Positions 27,467 through 37,500 of a DNA stretch of 47,560 bases are shown in pieces. Positions within the stretch are counted from its first letter, which is position 1, and every line of letters starts with the position of its first letter. The notes beneath the pieces are model-generated. The model did no database searches, had not been told where the DNA came from, and was given only the letters and a program-made list of their open reading frames with translations. This stretch comes from Verrucomicrobiia bacterium (GTDB taxonomy: Bacteria; Verrucomicrobiota; Verrucomicrobiia; Limisphaerales; UBA8199): contig DASYZB010000035.1 of NCBI GenBank assembly GCA_035946615.1, positions 1 to 47,560 of the forward strand, in the 5' to 3' direction. The translations under genes were made by a program, and so were the position numbers.

Positions 27467-28387
27467 ATGCTCCTGTCGCTGGCCAGAAGATTCAACGGTT
27501 GCAAGGTTGCAACGGTGCTTTGTGTTTTTTTTCTTCTGTGCCCTCGGGCTTTGGCGCAGAATTCATCCGCCATGAAACCAGGTGACCTGTTTGATTTGTC
27601 GGCTGAAGTCGCCGTTGTTATTGGCGCGACCGGCGCGCTGGGCGGTGAACTGGCCCAGGGTCTGGCTGAGGCGGGAGCAGCGGTCGCCGTGCTGGGTCGC
27701 CACGCGGAGCGCGGGCGAGCCCGGGCCAAGAGCATCCAGGACAAAGGCGGGCGGGCGATATTCGTGCCCGCCGATGCAGTCCAGAAGAGCAGCCTCCAAG
27801 CCGCGCATCAAGTGGTGCAAGATGGTTTTGGCCCCCCCACAATCCTTGTGAATGCGGCTGGAGGCAATGACCCCAAGGTCACAGTCACCTCGGAGCGTCG
27901 TTTCGAACAGATTGGCTTAAGTGATTGGCAAGCGAGTTTCGATTTGAATTTGGTCGGCGGCGCCTTGTTGCCCTGCCAGGAGTTTGGCCCTGGCATGGTC
28001 GCTCGAAGCAAGGGCAGCATCATCAATATCTGCAGTGTCTCGGCGCATCTCCCTCTCTCTCGAGTGGTCACGTATTCGGCGGCCAAAGCGGCATTGCTCA
28101 ACCTGACACTCTTCCTGGCGCGTGAATGGGCGTCGAGCAATGTCCGCGTCAATTCAATTACCCCAGGGTTTTTCCCCGCTGAGCAAAATCGCAAACTCCT
28201 CTTCAACGCGGACGGCTCGCCCAGCGCCCGAACACAGGCCATTTGGGCGCATACACCCATGGCCCGCTTTGGTGAGCCGCGCGAACTGATTGGAGCAGCC
28301 CTCTTTCTGGCCAGCCAGAAAGCCAGCAGCTTTGTCACCGGAACCGATATCCGGGTGGATGGGGGATTTTTGGCGCAGACGATTTAG
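27467..28387 (+). CDS. SDR oxidoreductase, mannonate/fructuronate reductase-like, with possible signal peptide
   Basis: Short-chain dehydrogenase with glycine-rich IGATGALGG (52-60), VNAAGG, catalytic Ser190, Tyr203 and Lys207 (Y-SAA-K) and a C-terminal GFFPAEQNRKLL...HTPMARFGEP segment. That last segment is typical of the SDR D-mannonate oxidoreductase/fructuronate reductase subgroup; sugar-acid oxidation or reduction is thus likely. The family normally begins near residue 39 (GDLFDLS). ATG 27467 has an AAGGAAG ribosome site 8 nt upstream and adds a stretch resembling a Sec signal peptide (KVATVLCVFFLLCPRALAQ). The internal ATG at 27572 has no visible ribosome site but would give a normal cytosolic enzyme. 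The LarA-family gene begins 12 nt downstream. Confidence 0.87.
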   Translation: MLLSLARRFNGCKVATVLCVFFLLCPRALAQNSSAMKPGDLFDLSAEVAVVIGATGALGGELAQGLAEAGAAVAVLGRHAERGRARAKSIQDKGGRAIFVPADAVQKSSLQAAHQVVQDGFGPPTILVNAAGGNDPKVTVTSERRFEQIGLSDWQASFDLNLVGGALLPCQEFGPGMVARSKGSIINICSVSAHLPLSRVVTYSAAKAALLNLTLFLAREWASSNVRVNSITPGFFPAEQNRKLLFNADGSPSARTQAIWAHTPMARFGEPRELIGAALFLASQKASSFVTGTDIRVDGGFLAQTI

Positions 28388-28399
28388 AGTGGAGGTGTC

Positions 28400-29683
28400 A
28401 TGAAAGAAACCGTTCCGCAGCTCAGCCCTTCCCATGCCCGCGAGATTATTGCCCGCGCCTGCCCAACAGCGGCCTGCAGCGGCAAACGTATTCTGCTCAT
28501 TATTCCGGATGGCACGCGCACCGCCCCGATTGGACTGGTGTTCCGCAGCTTGCACGAACAAATCGCCGGTGTCACAAAGGCATTCGACGTGCTGGTGGCC
28601 CTCGGCACCCATCGGCCCATGAGCGAAGCGGCCATTCGCCGCCGGCTCGAAATCTCCGAGCACGAGAGACTGGACCAATACCGCCAGGTCAAATTCTTTA
28701 ATCATGCATGGGATTCACCTGCTGCCTTAAAGCAAATCGGCACGATCCCCGCCGAAGAAATCAGCCGGCTCACGGGCGGCCTGTTCGCGATGGACGTTCC
28801 CGTGGAAATCAACCGCATGCTCTTCGAGTACGACCAGGTGATCATAGCTGGCCCGGTTTTTCCGCACGAGGTGGTGGGGTTTTCCGGTGGCAACAAGTAC
28901 CTCTTTCCCGGCGTAGGAGGGCCGCAGATTCTGAACTTTTTCCATTGGCTCGGGGCAGTGGTGACCAATCCGATGATTATTGGCAACAAATGGACCCCCG
29001 TGAGGAAAGTGGTCGATCGGGCTGGGGCGATGGTGAAGGTGGATAAGCTCTGTTTTTGCCTGGTGGTAGATGAGCAGAAGAATCTGGCAGGACTTTTTGC
29101 CGGCACACCCGAGCAGGCTTGGGACCAGGCGAGCGACCTTTCCAACCAAATCCACATAACCCGCAAACTCAAGGCCTTTCACACGATCCTTTCCTGCGCC
29201 CCGCCGATGTACGACGAGCTGTGGACGGCCGGCAAGTGCATGTACAAACTTGAGCCGGTCCTGGCCGATGGGGGTGAACTGATCATTTATGCGCCTCATC
29301 TCAAAGAGGTCTCTGTCAGCCATGGCCAGCATATCGAAGCAATCGGTTACCATTGTCGCGATTACTTCCTGAAACAGTGGGATAGGTTTAAAGACGTCCC
29401 TTGGGGCGTTCTGGCCCACTCGACACACGTCAGAGGCCTCGGCACTTTCGAAAATGGAGTTGAGGAATGCCGCGCGCGAGTGACCTTGGCCAGTCAAATC
29501 CCAGAGGAGCAATGTCGGCGCCTGAACCTGGGCTATCGCCATCCGCAGAGCATTCATACGGGGGACTTCACCAATCGCGAGGAGGAAGGCATCCTGTTGG
29601 TGCCCAAGGCGGGCGAAATGCTTTTCCGCCTCGAGACCCCTCCTCCATGGGCTGATGGGCGCTTCTCCGCGAGCGTGGCGTGA
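28400..29683 (+). CDS. LarA-family nickel-pincer racemase/epimerase
   Basis: The LarA fold is recognised from DGTRTAP (37-43), GTHRP (69-73), FPHEVVGFSGGNKYLFPG (154-171) and FFHWLG. Compared with Lactobacillus LarA, His156, Lys166 and His182 keep the exact spacing of His174, Lys184 and His200 (10 and 16 residues). This puts the lysine for the nickel-pincer cofactor, the nickel-ligand His and one acid/base His in place, and His71 corresponds to the second. LarA homologues epimerise lactate, malate, gluconate and other 2-hydroxyacids. With an adjacent SDR for sugar acids, a sugar-acid epimerase is the best guess. A GGAGG lies 4 nt before ATG. The cofactor genes larB, larC and larE are not in the window. 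Confidence 0.88.
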   Translation: MKETVPQLSPSHAREIIARACPTAACSGKRILLIIPDGTRTAPIGLVFRSLHEQIAGVTKAFDVLVALGTHRPMSEAAIRRRLEISEHERLDQYRQVKFFNHAWDSPAALKQIGTIPAEEISRLTGGLFAMDVPVEINRMLFEYDQVIIAGPVFPHEVVGFSGGNKYLFPGVGGPQILNFFHWLGAVVTNPMIIGNKWTPVRKVVDRAGAMVKVDKLCFCLVVDEQKNLAGLFAGTPEQAWDQASDLSNQIHITRKLKAFHTILSCAPPMYDELWTAGKCMYKLEPVLADGGELIIYAPHLKEVSVSHGQHIEAIGYHCRDYFLKQWDRFKDVPWGVLAHSTHVRGLGTFENGVEECRARVTLASQIPEEQCRRLNLGYRHPQSIHTGDFTNREEEGILLVPKAGEMLFRLETPPPWADGRFSASVA

Positions 29684-29980
29684 ACCACATGGACCTAGAG
29701 TTCAAGGACGTGAGATTGGCGGATTTGTGTTAAAGGGCTGGAAGATCACGGTGAGGTTTGTGGTCGCGGTTCCGTCTGACCAAAGCCTTATCAGCAGGAG
29801 TTAAATCAGACTGAAGGCGGAGCTCGTGAGAGGCAAATTCCTGTCTGGAAGATTTAGCCTGCGAATTCGGGCTTTAGGGCCATTTCTCACAAAACCTCAT
29901 TAATTTCCATTGCGACGAGCGTTTGAATCCTTAGCATCTGCCCCTTGCCGGCAAAACTCAGGCCGGATGCGACCTATATC
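29684..29980. other. Intergenic region before leuB
   Basis: About 300 nt without a recognisable gene. A short stem of CCGG bases (GCCGG / CCGG around 29948-29967) lies just before the leuB start and could affect initiation. No riboswitch, tRNA or good promoter was recognised. Confidence 0.4.
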
Positions 29981-31039
29981 ATGAAGAACTACAACATTGC
30001 AGTCATTGGCGGCGATGGCACCGGCCCGGAGGTGGTCCGTGAGGCGGTCAAGGTCCTCGAAACAGCCGCCGGGAAGTTTAATCTCAAGCTCAATTTCACC
30101 CATTATGACCTGGGCGGCGACCGCTACCTGCGGACCGGCGAAGTGCTGCCCGATAGTGTTCTGGACGAGTTGCGTAAATTCCCGGCGATTCTCCTGGGGG
30201 CTATTGGCCATCCCAACGTCAAGCCGGGCATCCTTGAAAAAGGCATCCTGCTGCGCGCTCGATTCGAGCTCGAACAGTACATTAACCTGCGACCTGTAAA
30301 GCTTTATGACGAGCGGTTCTGTCCGTTGAAGGATAAGAAGCCTTCAGACATCGATTTTGTGGTCGTTCGCGAAAATAACGAGGGGCTTTATACCGGGGCG
30401 GGCGGGTTTGTCTTTAAAGGGACTGCGAACGAAGTGGCTCTGCAGGAAAGCGTCAATACGCGGCGCGGCGTCGAGCGTTGCCTGCGCTATGCCTTCGAGT
30501 ATGCCCGCAAGAGGAACAAAGACAAGAAGCTGACTCTTTCAGGTAAAACCAATGTGCTGACCTACGCGTTCGACCTGTGGGAGCGGGCGTTTCACGAAAT
30601 CGGAGAAGCCGATTTCAAAGATATCAAGCGCGATTATGCGCACGTCGATGCCACCACGATGTGGTTTGTCAAAAACCCGGAATGGTTCGATGTGATTGTG
30701 ACGGACAATATGTTCGGCGATATCATTACGGATTTGGGGGCGATGGTCCAGGGGGGCATGGGCATTGCCGCGGGCGGAAATATCAATCCGCAGGGGACCA
30801 GCATGTTCGAGCCGATTGGCGGCAGCGCGCCGAAGTACACCGGCCAGAATGTCATCAATCCGCTGGCCGCCATCTGCGCCGGGCAGATGCTGCTGGATTT
30901 TCTCGGCGAGGCCGCCGCCGCCAAGGCCATTGAAGACGCGGTCATCAAAATTGTGCGGGAGAAGATAAAGAGCCTGGCAGCCGGCAAGATGGGCTACAGC
31001 ACCACGCAAGTGGGGGATTTGGTCGCGGTCGCACTCTGA
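29981..31039 (+). CDS. leuB: 3-isopropylmalate dehydrogenase (LeuB-like)
   Basis: NAD-dependent beta-decarboxylating dehydrogenase; in leucine synthesis it converts 3-isopropylmalate to 2-oxoisocaproate. Motifs: IAVIGGDGTGPEV at the N-terminus, LGAIGHPNVKPG then RFELEQYINLRPVKL (substrate-binding Arg region), VVRENNEGLYTG, DNMFGDIITDLGAM (metal-binding Asp residues) and a cofactor end region FEPIGGSAPKYTGQ. The NLRP and GHPNV-type loops resemble the actinobacterial-style LeuB. ATG 29981 begins MKNYNIAVIGG; the upstream in-frame start at 29945 would add 12 atypical residues. No other leu genes are nearby, so related 3-alkylmalate, isocitrate or tartrate-type substrates cannot be excluded. Confidence 0.9.
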   Translation: MKNYNIAVIGGDGTGPEVVREAVKVLETAAGKFNLKLNFTHYDLGGDRYLRTGEVLPDSVLDELRKFPAILLGAIGHPNVKPGILEKGILLRARFELEQYINLRPVKLYDERFCPLKDKKPSDIDFVVVRENNEGLYTGAGGFVFKGTANEVALQESVNTRRGVERCLRYAFEYARKRNKDKKLTLSGKTNVLTYAFDLWERAFHEIGEADFKDIKRDYAHVDATTMWFVKNPEWFDVIVTDNMFGDIITDLGAMVQGGMGIAAGGNINPQGTSMFEPIGGSAPKYTGQNVINPLAAICAGQMLLDFLGEAAAAKAIEDAVIKIVREKIKSLAAGKMGYSTTQVGDLVAVAL

Positions 31040-31052
31040 GCACCGGATTTTT

Positions 31053-31193
31053 TAGCCGCAAGAGAACTCAAAGAACGCAACGAGAACCAAGCGGGAAAGC
31101 GGCGGAAGGAATCTCAAGATGACCGGCGGTTTCCGCGAAGCATGCCCGGAAGGCTCTCCGGTTCTTTGCGTTCCCTGCGTTCCTTTGCGGCTA
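31053..31193. repeat. Imperfect inverted repeat between convergent genes
   Basis: Left arm 31053-31088 and right arm 31160-31193 are imperfect reverse complements, each starting from a TAGCCGCAA block and containing AGAACGCA or GAACGCA units. An inner pair (ACCGGCGG...CCGGT) lies between them. It sits between leuB (+) and the RCC1 gene (-), so it may act as a bidirectional terminator, and it looks like a dispersed repeat family. Confidence 0.6.
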
Positions 31194-31204
31194 GTTCCAG
31201 ATCC

Positions 31205-34200
31205 CTACCATTGTCGGACACGGTAAAAGCGCCGCGGGCCGCTGGCGTTTGGATCGATGAGCAATTGCGGCGTGCTGGTTCCACGCACCGTGCCTGCTGT
31301 CAGCCATGTGGGGGAACTCAAGGTTGCAGAATACTCGAGCGCGTAGTTCTTTCCCCCGACGGTTTGGACGAGCACGGCAAATTGGGTTCCCAACAGGACG
31401 GTTCGGAGGATTTGAGGATGAACGCCAACTGAACCCACCAGCAGAAGGGTATGGGCCTGGCCTGCGGCAATGGCGAACACATTCGTCACCGCCGGCAAAG
31501 AACACTGACCATTCCAGTTGTTGCCCCAGGCGCCAACGGTCCCATCCGCTTTGAGCGCGACGCTGTGGCTTCCCCCTCCGGCTAAAGCAACGACACCGGC
31601 AAGGCTGGCAGGAGCCTGCGATTCGCCTTGGGAATTATCACCCCAACCCACGACAGTGCCGCCACCTTGCGCCGCCAAACTGTGATAAGCCCCCGCCCCA
31701 ATGGCGATAACATTGGACAAACCGGCGGGCACAAGGGATTGGCCGGCAAAATCGGCGAGGGCATCCGTGTTTTCGCCCCAAGCCACCACGGTCCCATCTG
31801 CGCGCAGGGCCAGGTTATGATCACCGCCCGCGGCGATTGCCACGACGTTGGTCAAATTCGAGGGAATATCGAGCTGGCCGGCGCTGTCATCGCCCCAAGC
31901 CACTACCGTCCCATCCCTGCGCAAGGCCAAGCTATGCCATGTCCCGGCCGCGATGGCTATGACGTTGGACAATCCTTGCGGGGGAGTCGCCTGGCCATAG
32001 GAATTACCGCCCCAGGCGACGACTGCGCCCTCAATGGTCAGGGCGAGGCTGTGGTAACCGCCCCCGGCGATGCCAATCACATTGGAAAGAGATGAGGGAA
32101 CAGTGCATTGGCCTTCATAGTTTTGCCCCACTGCTTCAACAGAACCGTCTGTGCGCAAAAAGAGGCTGTGCCAGGCGCCGGCGGCGATGGCGATCGCCCG
32201 GGCCGAGTCTGTCGGAACGTTCAATTGGCCGAGCGAGTTATCGCCTTCTCCGACGATTGAAGTGATGGTCAAAACGGCGTTGGAACTCAGAACGCTGCCG
32301 TATGGGCTGCTGATCACCACTGAGTAAGAGCCCGCTGCTGTCTGGCTGACGCTGGGCAACGTGAGCGAGCTGGCCGTTGCGCCCGGAAGCGGCTGCCCAT
32401 TGAAGTCCCATTGATAGGATAATGGCGCCGTGCCGCCCGCCAACACCGTAAATGTAACAGGGTTGCCAACATATCCCGTTGCGGACTGAGGTTGCTGAAG
32501 GATGGAAGGCGGGCTCGTCAGCAGCCCATACACATTCACCCGCCCGGAGAATGTGGCGAGATAGACCTTCCCATTCGCGACAGTCGGCGGCACAAACTTT
32601 GCAAAATTGCCGACCGAATCCCGCGCGCTCACCTGTTGGGAATTCCAGAGTTCGCGAGACACGTTCTGCGCGTCGTAGGCGCGCAGAATCCCGGGGCGAA
32701 CACTCTGGTTGGCGTCGCCGGTCAGTTGGTGGGCAGCCCAGACGATGGCGCTGCCGGCATTGGTTCCATTGGCCGAGAGAGAGAGGATGCCGCCCGGCTG
32801 GCCACGTGGTGCGGCAGTGGGGCTTTGCGCAAAAACCGGCAGCACAAACAGGCCCTTGCCGCGGTCGAAGGCGTACTGCTGCAAATACACCGAGGAGGGC
32901 CAAATGTAACCGTATGAAGCATCCGGTCCATCCCACCACACGGGCCCGCCATGCACCTCGTCTGTCGTGACCCTGAAACTCTGCACGATGTTGTCGTTGG
33001 TGGTTGTGGACGTGGTTAAGCCCCCCATGTTGTCGCGGTCCACCAAATAGACCACTCCCTCTTTGCCGCCGGAAAACGCCAGGCTTGTCCCCGGAATCAA
33101 GAGCATCCCACCGGAACCAAGGTCGATATCGCCATTCTCCAGATGCTGCCAGTTATATGGCGTAAACCAACTCGCAATACTCAACATTCCCGCATTGGGC
33201 GTGAGTTTGAGGAAACTTTCGCCTCGATCGGCTGTACTGGACGTATCCACCAATCCATTGCCTGTGGAGATGTAAAGGTTGCCATTCGGATCGGCGGCGG
33301 GGCCTTGGCCGCTCATCCAAATGCCGCCGTTATAGCCGTTGGGCGTGTCATTGAAGACGGCAGTCTGCTGCAACGTCGAGGTGTTATACCCAATGAGCCA
33401 GCCGTGATACGGCCCATTATCGCAATGCGATGACCATGCGACATAGACCGTGCCGTTGACCAGCGCCAGCGCAGGACGCTGGTTTTGTCTGGCCGAGTCA
33501 AACGCAATGGTTCCTCCCACGCTCCCATCGCCTGTGCCGGTGTAGTTCGCTGTGATAATGACGGGACTGTTGGGCCGTTCGAGTCCCGTCGCCACATCGA
33601 GCGCGTGCAGGCGTTGAACAAAATTCGTCCCGTATTCCTTTGTCCGCGCCACCAGAAAAACCGTGCCCGAAATCGCGTCAATGACCGGCGTTCCGACGAT
33701 GCCGATATTGCCGCTAAAATCCCGATAATATCCGCCGCATGCGCCAAGGGCGCTCATGTCATCATTGGAGGGAGGGACAATGCCGGGCGGGTTGATGAAG
33801 ATGGTCTGCCAATAGGGCGTGGACACCGCGGCATTATCAGCGTCGAAGGCATAAACCGAATCATTAACCGTGGCGACAATGAGGAGGTTATGAGCGCCCT
33901 GGCCCGGGATAGCGACGTTGGCGATGACCAACGGCTGGGCATAAACCTGGTCATCAACAACGCGGGTGAAAACCAAGCCGAACTCGTTGCTATTGACGTT
34001 TTGAGTGTTCAGCAGCGGTTCAGACAGATTTGCCCCCGTCCGGGCGTTGTCATTGTGATGCGTCAGCACGCTCACAGGCGTGGCGGCGCCGGCAACGATA
34101 ACCCCGAGAGACAACAAAGCCCCCAGCACAAGGTGCAGGAATCCTTTTGGAACGGTCTTGATGCCACGGGCGCTTTGAAAGCAATAAAGCACGGAACGAT

Positions 34201-34234
34201 AGCAGGAGATTGCAAAAAAGCTAATTATACCCAT
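31205..34234 (-). CDS. Secreted beta-propeller, Ig-like and RCC1-repeat protein (1009 aa)
   Basis: After a signal peptide (FLHLVLGALLSLGVIVAGA, about residues 32-50) the N-terminal half has HNDNARTGAN and VYAFDADN motifs of PQQ-dehydrogenase-like propellers found in many environmental secreted proteins. An Ig-like domain follows (about 580-660: QPQSATGYVGNPVTF, then Y-Q-W). Next come seven RCC1 repeats with the unit (I/V)AAG-x-x-HSLAL-x-x-DG-x-VVAWG. The final about 70 residues end in RFYRVRQW, a module like the C-terminus of the 489-residue protein at 20056-21525. RCC1 propellers bind proteins in known cases; here the ligand is unknown. The start at 34234 lacks a good ribosome site, so it may lie a little further in. 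Confidence 0.88.
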   Translation of the reverse strand: MGIISFFAISCYRSVLYCFQSARGIKTVPKGFLHLVLGALLSLGVIVAGAATPVSVLTHHNDNARTGANLSEPLLNTQNVNSNEFGLVFTRVVDDQVYAQPLVIANVAIPGQGAHNLLIVATVNDSVYAFDADNAAVSTPYWQTIFINPPGIVPPSNDDMSALGACGGYYRDFSGNIGIVGTPVIDAISGTVFLVARTKEYGTNFVQRLHALDVATGLERPNSPVIITANYTGTGDGSVGGTIAFDSARQNQRPALALVNGTVYVAWSSHCDNGPYHGWLIGYNTSTLQQTAVFNDTPNGYNGGIWMSGQGPAADPNGNLYISTGNGLVDTSSTADRGESFLKLTPNAGMLSIASWFTPYNWQHLENGDIDLGSGGMLLIPGTSLAFSGGKEGVVYLVDRDNMGGLTTSTTTNDNIVQSFRVTTDEVHGGPVWWDGPDASYGYIWPSSVYLQQYAFDRGKGLFVLPVFAQSPTAAPRGQPGGILSLSANGTNAGSAIVWAAHQLTGDANQSVRPGILRAYDAQNVSRELWNSQQVSARDSVGNFAKFVPPTVANGKVYLATFSGRVNVYGLLTSPPSILQQPQSATGYVGNPVTFTVLAGGTAPLSYQWDFNGQPLPGATASSLTLPSVSQTAAGSYSVVISSPYGSVLSSNAVLTITSIVGEGDNSLGQLNVPTDSARAIAIAAGAWHSLFLRTDGSVEAVGQNYEGQCTVPSSLSNVIGIAGGGYHSLALTIEGAVVAWGGNSYGQATPPQGLSNVIAIAAGTWHSLALRRDGTVVAWGDDSAGQLDIPSNLTNVVAIAAGGDHNLALRADGTVVAWGENTDALADFAGQSLVPAGLSNVIAIGAGAYHSLAAQGGGTVVGWGDNSQGESQAPASLAGVVALAGGGSHSVALKADGTVGAWGNNWNGQCSLPAVTNVFAIAAGQAHTLLLVGSVGVHPQILRTVLLGTQFAVLVQTVGGKNYALEYSATLSSPTWLTAGTVRGTSTPQLLIDPNASGPRRFYRVRQW

Positions 34235-34500
34235 AAGGAGACTGGCTCCAGCTTAGCGCGGATATTCCGAATGGCGAACAGAAATTAAAAAAGGATTCGG
34301 GCAACGGTTCGCCAAGGAGGTGGGGATGGGGAATCCCGCTGAAGAAAACGATCCGCCACCCGAATCGAGCGTAATTCTTGGAGAGAGTGTTGCATGAAGT
34401 CAAATGAAAAAGTTTTTTTTAACAAAACGAACATGTCGTCCGTAAATACCCTTAGGTTGGGGCCTTTGGGGCAGGGAATGCGGAGCGCTGGAGACACGAA
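34235..34500. other. Intergenic region between the BcrAD-like and RCC1 genes
   Basis: About 265 nt. An AT-rich block (TTTTTTTTAACAAAA around 34412-34428) and a TTGACT-like hexamer on the - strand may mark a promoter for the RCC1 gene, but no good -10 is seen. No gene is supported. Confidence 0.4.
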
Positions 34501-37500
34501 TTAGCGCGAATGAGGAGTTTCTTCGACCAAAGCTCCATTGGTGACAATCGGCGCAATTCGCGTCTCCTTAAGCTCGTCGGAGCGTTGAGCGAAGCGGGTT
34601 TTCACCTCGAAGGCAAAGTTATCCAGCGCGGCCCCAGAGACGGTGTCACCATTAAAGGCCAGAGTGAGATTGAGCAACCCTTCTCGCTCAGCTAAATAGT
34701 GAAATTGCGCCTCGGCGATCTTGGTCGGCATGCATTCCAAAGGGCCAACCGAGATGACTCCGTCCACCTGCCGGCGATGGAAAGCTTCGAGGGCGCCACC
34801 CACCGTTAACACCGCTTCGCCTTCGAGTTCGGGATTGAGGTACGGTTGTGCGGCGGCCAGGGTCTGCTCAATCGAAGGGGGGCGAGGCCAGCCCAGGTGA
34901 GGGGCCATGGCAGCGCGCACCAGCGTTTCAATGCGCTTTTGGATATATTCGGCAAAGTGATCGGCCACCAGGTTGCGACCGCTCCTGCGCCGGGCGACGT
35001 AGCCGCAGTAGGCCACCCACTCCGATTGCGGCGCCAGGCGCACCCGCAGTCCCCGGCTTTCGAGCTTTTGAATCAGAAAGTCGTTGCTGAACTCCACTGC
35101 CCGGACATAAATCTCTCCGGTCAATTCGACGCGTGGCAGGCTGCCCGAACCGCGTGCGGCAGCAAATTCTTTGGCCGCGCGCGCCAGAAGATCGCGAATA
35201 CCGAACAGCCGTCCACCCGCCACTTGCCATAAAGCTGGGCTGAGGCGCAGGTCACCGCGACCGGCCCGTTCGAGCAGGTCAAGAAGCTCGGAGGAAAAGC
35301 GGCGGTAGAGCGCATCGGCGTGGCCAGGCTCGTGTTCAAGTGGGCGAACATCCAGCAACGCTTGAAAGAGTACATCCGTTGCAACGATGCCAGCGACCAT
35401 CAGCATTTCGGCGCCTGCGGGAAGATCGTCGAAGTAGCCAGAATCTTTCGGCGCCCAAATTCTGAGCCGGTCGCTCCAGCCCAAGCGCTCAAGGACGATG
35501 CGGTTTAACAGATTATAAACACCGAAACGGCAGGGGCCATCGGTGCTGGGCATCACATAGACGAAGCGTTCGCCCGGGCGCGCCTTTTCCAGCCGCTGCA
35601 GCAACGAGCCAAGGGTCAGCGGCATGGGGAGGCATTCCTTGCCGGAGGTAAAACGGCGGCCTCGGCGCATCGCTTCCATATCTGGAGGCGGCAAGGCTTC
35701 GGCGTTCAGACCCACCCCGCGAAAAACTGCCGCTACGGCATCCGAAGTGGCGCCCAGGCACGGAATGAGCATTGTTTCGGTCTCGCCGTTGTAACGGCCA
35801 ACGTCGCGCAGACGCAACCCGGTGGATTGGATTGAGGCGAAGTCGGTTGGTTTTTGGGCCGCGTGAGGCGCCCGGCGGTCCTCATCGACGCAATGCAGAA
35901 ATGCCTCGACGCGGGTTTTGGTGCCGGCATCGCCGGAATGGCCGTCGGTTTCGATGATGGCGAAGGGTTTTCCTTCCATGACGTAAGCCGCGAAGTGCAG
36001 GTTGAAACTATCTGGACCGCAGGAATAATTGCTGCAGTAGAGGGCGTACTGGCCGGGTGTGCGCCGGACCTGGTGGGCTGCGCGCAAAAGGCTCTGGCCG
36101 TAAGCCCAATACATATCATCAAACTGCGGCCCTTCCTGTTCCAACGGATAACAATCCACCGGGATGCCAATGGCGCCTTGCTCGCGCAGGATGGCCGGCA
36201 CATTCGAGTTCAGGAGCTTGTTATGAATTGTATAGCTCCGCCCCAAAACCACTACCGGCACGACCTCCCGTTGCCGGCAAAAATCCAGCGCGCGCTGGCC
36301 AATCTCTCCGCTGCCCTGTTCGAATTCCCTTTGCAACTTCACCCCGGCTGCCCAGGCGCTACGCCAAACTCTTTGACTTACCCCCAGCGTCTTTCCAAGC
36401 CGCCGGCAGCTTGCCAGAAACTCTTCAGATTCAAACCCGCCCGGGCCGAAATCGATAAGCGGGCAGAGCAGGCGGTCTGCAGGTCCGTGGCTGCCGTTTA
36501 ACGAGCAGCGCATCACATCCGGGCTTGCTTGAACAATAGGACAGACCACCAGTCGCCGCTGGTCATGGGCCGGCGCCAGGCTCCGGACCATTGGCACAAA
36601 AAGCCGCTCCGCGCCGGTCTCGGCCATCCGCTCGGCCAATCCATGAAAGAGCTGCATCGGAGCGCAAAAAGGGACATTGGCAAACTGGATGCCTCGTTTG
36701 AGAGTCGCTTGGTTACTGCCCGAGACCAGTTCCAGGCCGTAACCTGAATGATGGAAGAAAGCCGCAAAAAATGGGAATAGCCCTTTGAGCATGAACTCGT
36801 CGGCCAACGCGATTCGGGGTTTCCCCCGGGCGCCCAAGAAAGGAACCACCAGCTTTTGAGCCAACTCGGACTGCTCGCGAAAGGGGTCCGGGGCAAGGTC
36901 CGGCAGTTTTTTCTTGCGCGTGGCTTTATCATGCAAGGCGCAACCACCGCCCCAGGTAAAATTGGCCCGATGCTCGTTGACGACTGTTCGAAGGCGTTCG
37001 ATCCGGCAGCGGTTGCCGACCCCGCCGCAACCGGAGCTGGCACGGCAGACAAACGAATCCTTCTCTTCAACGCTGGCATGGAGAAAGAGGTTTGGGTCGA
37101 AGAAAGGGTGGCGACCGGCTGAATGCGAAACACCAGCAGCGACCGGCTGCTGACAGCCGCTCAGCCCAGCGAGTTCCCGGGTCGCAAGCACCGCGATGCC
37201 AAGCGCCCCAACCGTTCCCGGATTGGGCGGAACGATGACCTCGCTTCCGGTCTGCCGGGCAACGGCTGCCGCGAGGGCGTCGGCCGAAAAAGGCATGCCC
37301 TGGCAAAAGATGACCTTGCCCACGGAGCGGTTGCCTTTCACCCGGTTGAGGTAGTTTTTGATGATCGAATCATAGAGGCCGGAGATGATGGCCTGCGGCT
37401 CGACGCCTGCTCCGACACTTTCATCGATGACTTCCGCCATAAAGACCGAGCAATGCTGCCCCAGCGAGATGCCCCAAGGCGCGCTCATCGCCGCCCGGCC

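Noticed and set aside
33570-33600. GTTCGAGTCCC resembling a tRNA T-loop
   Set aside because: It lies inside the conserved propeller region of the RCC1 protein and no acceptor, D or anticodon arms can be built around it.
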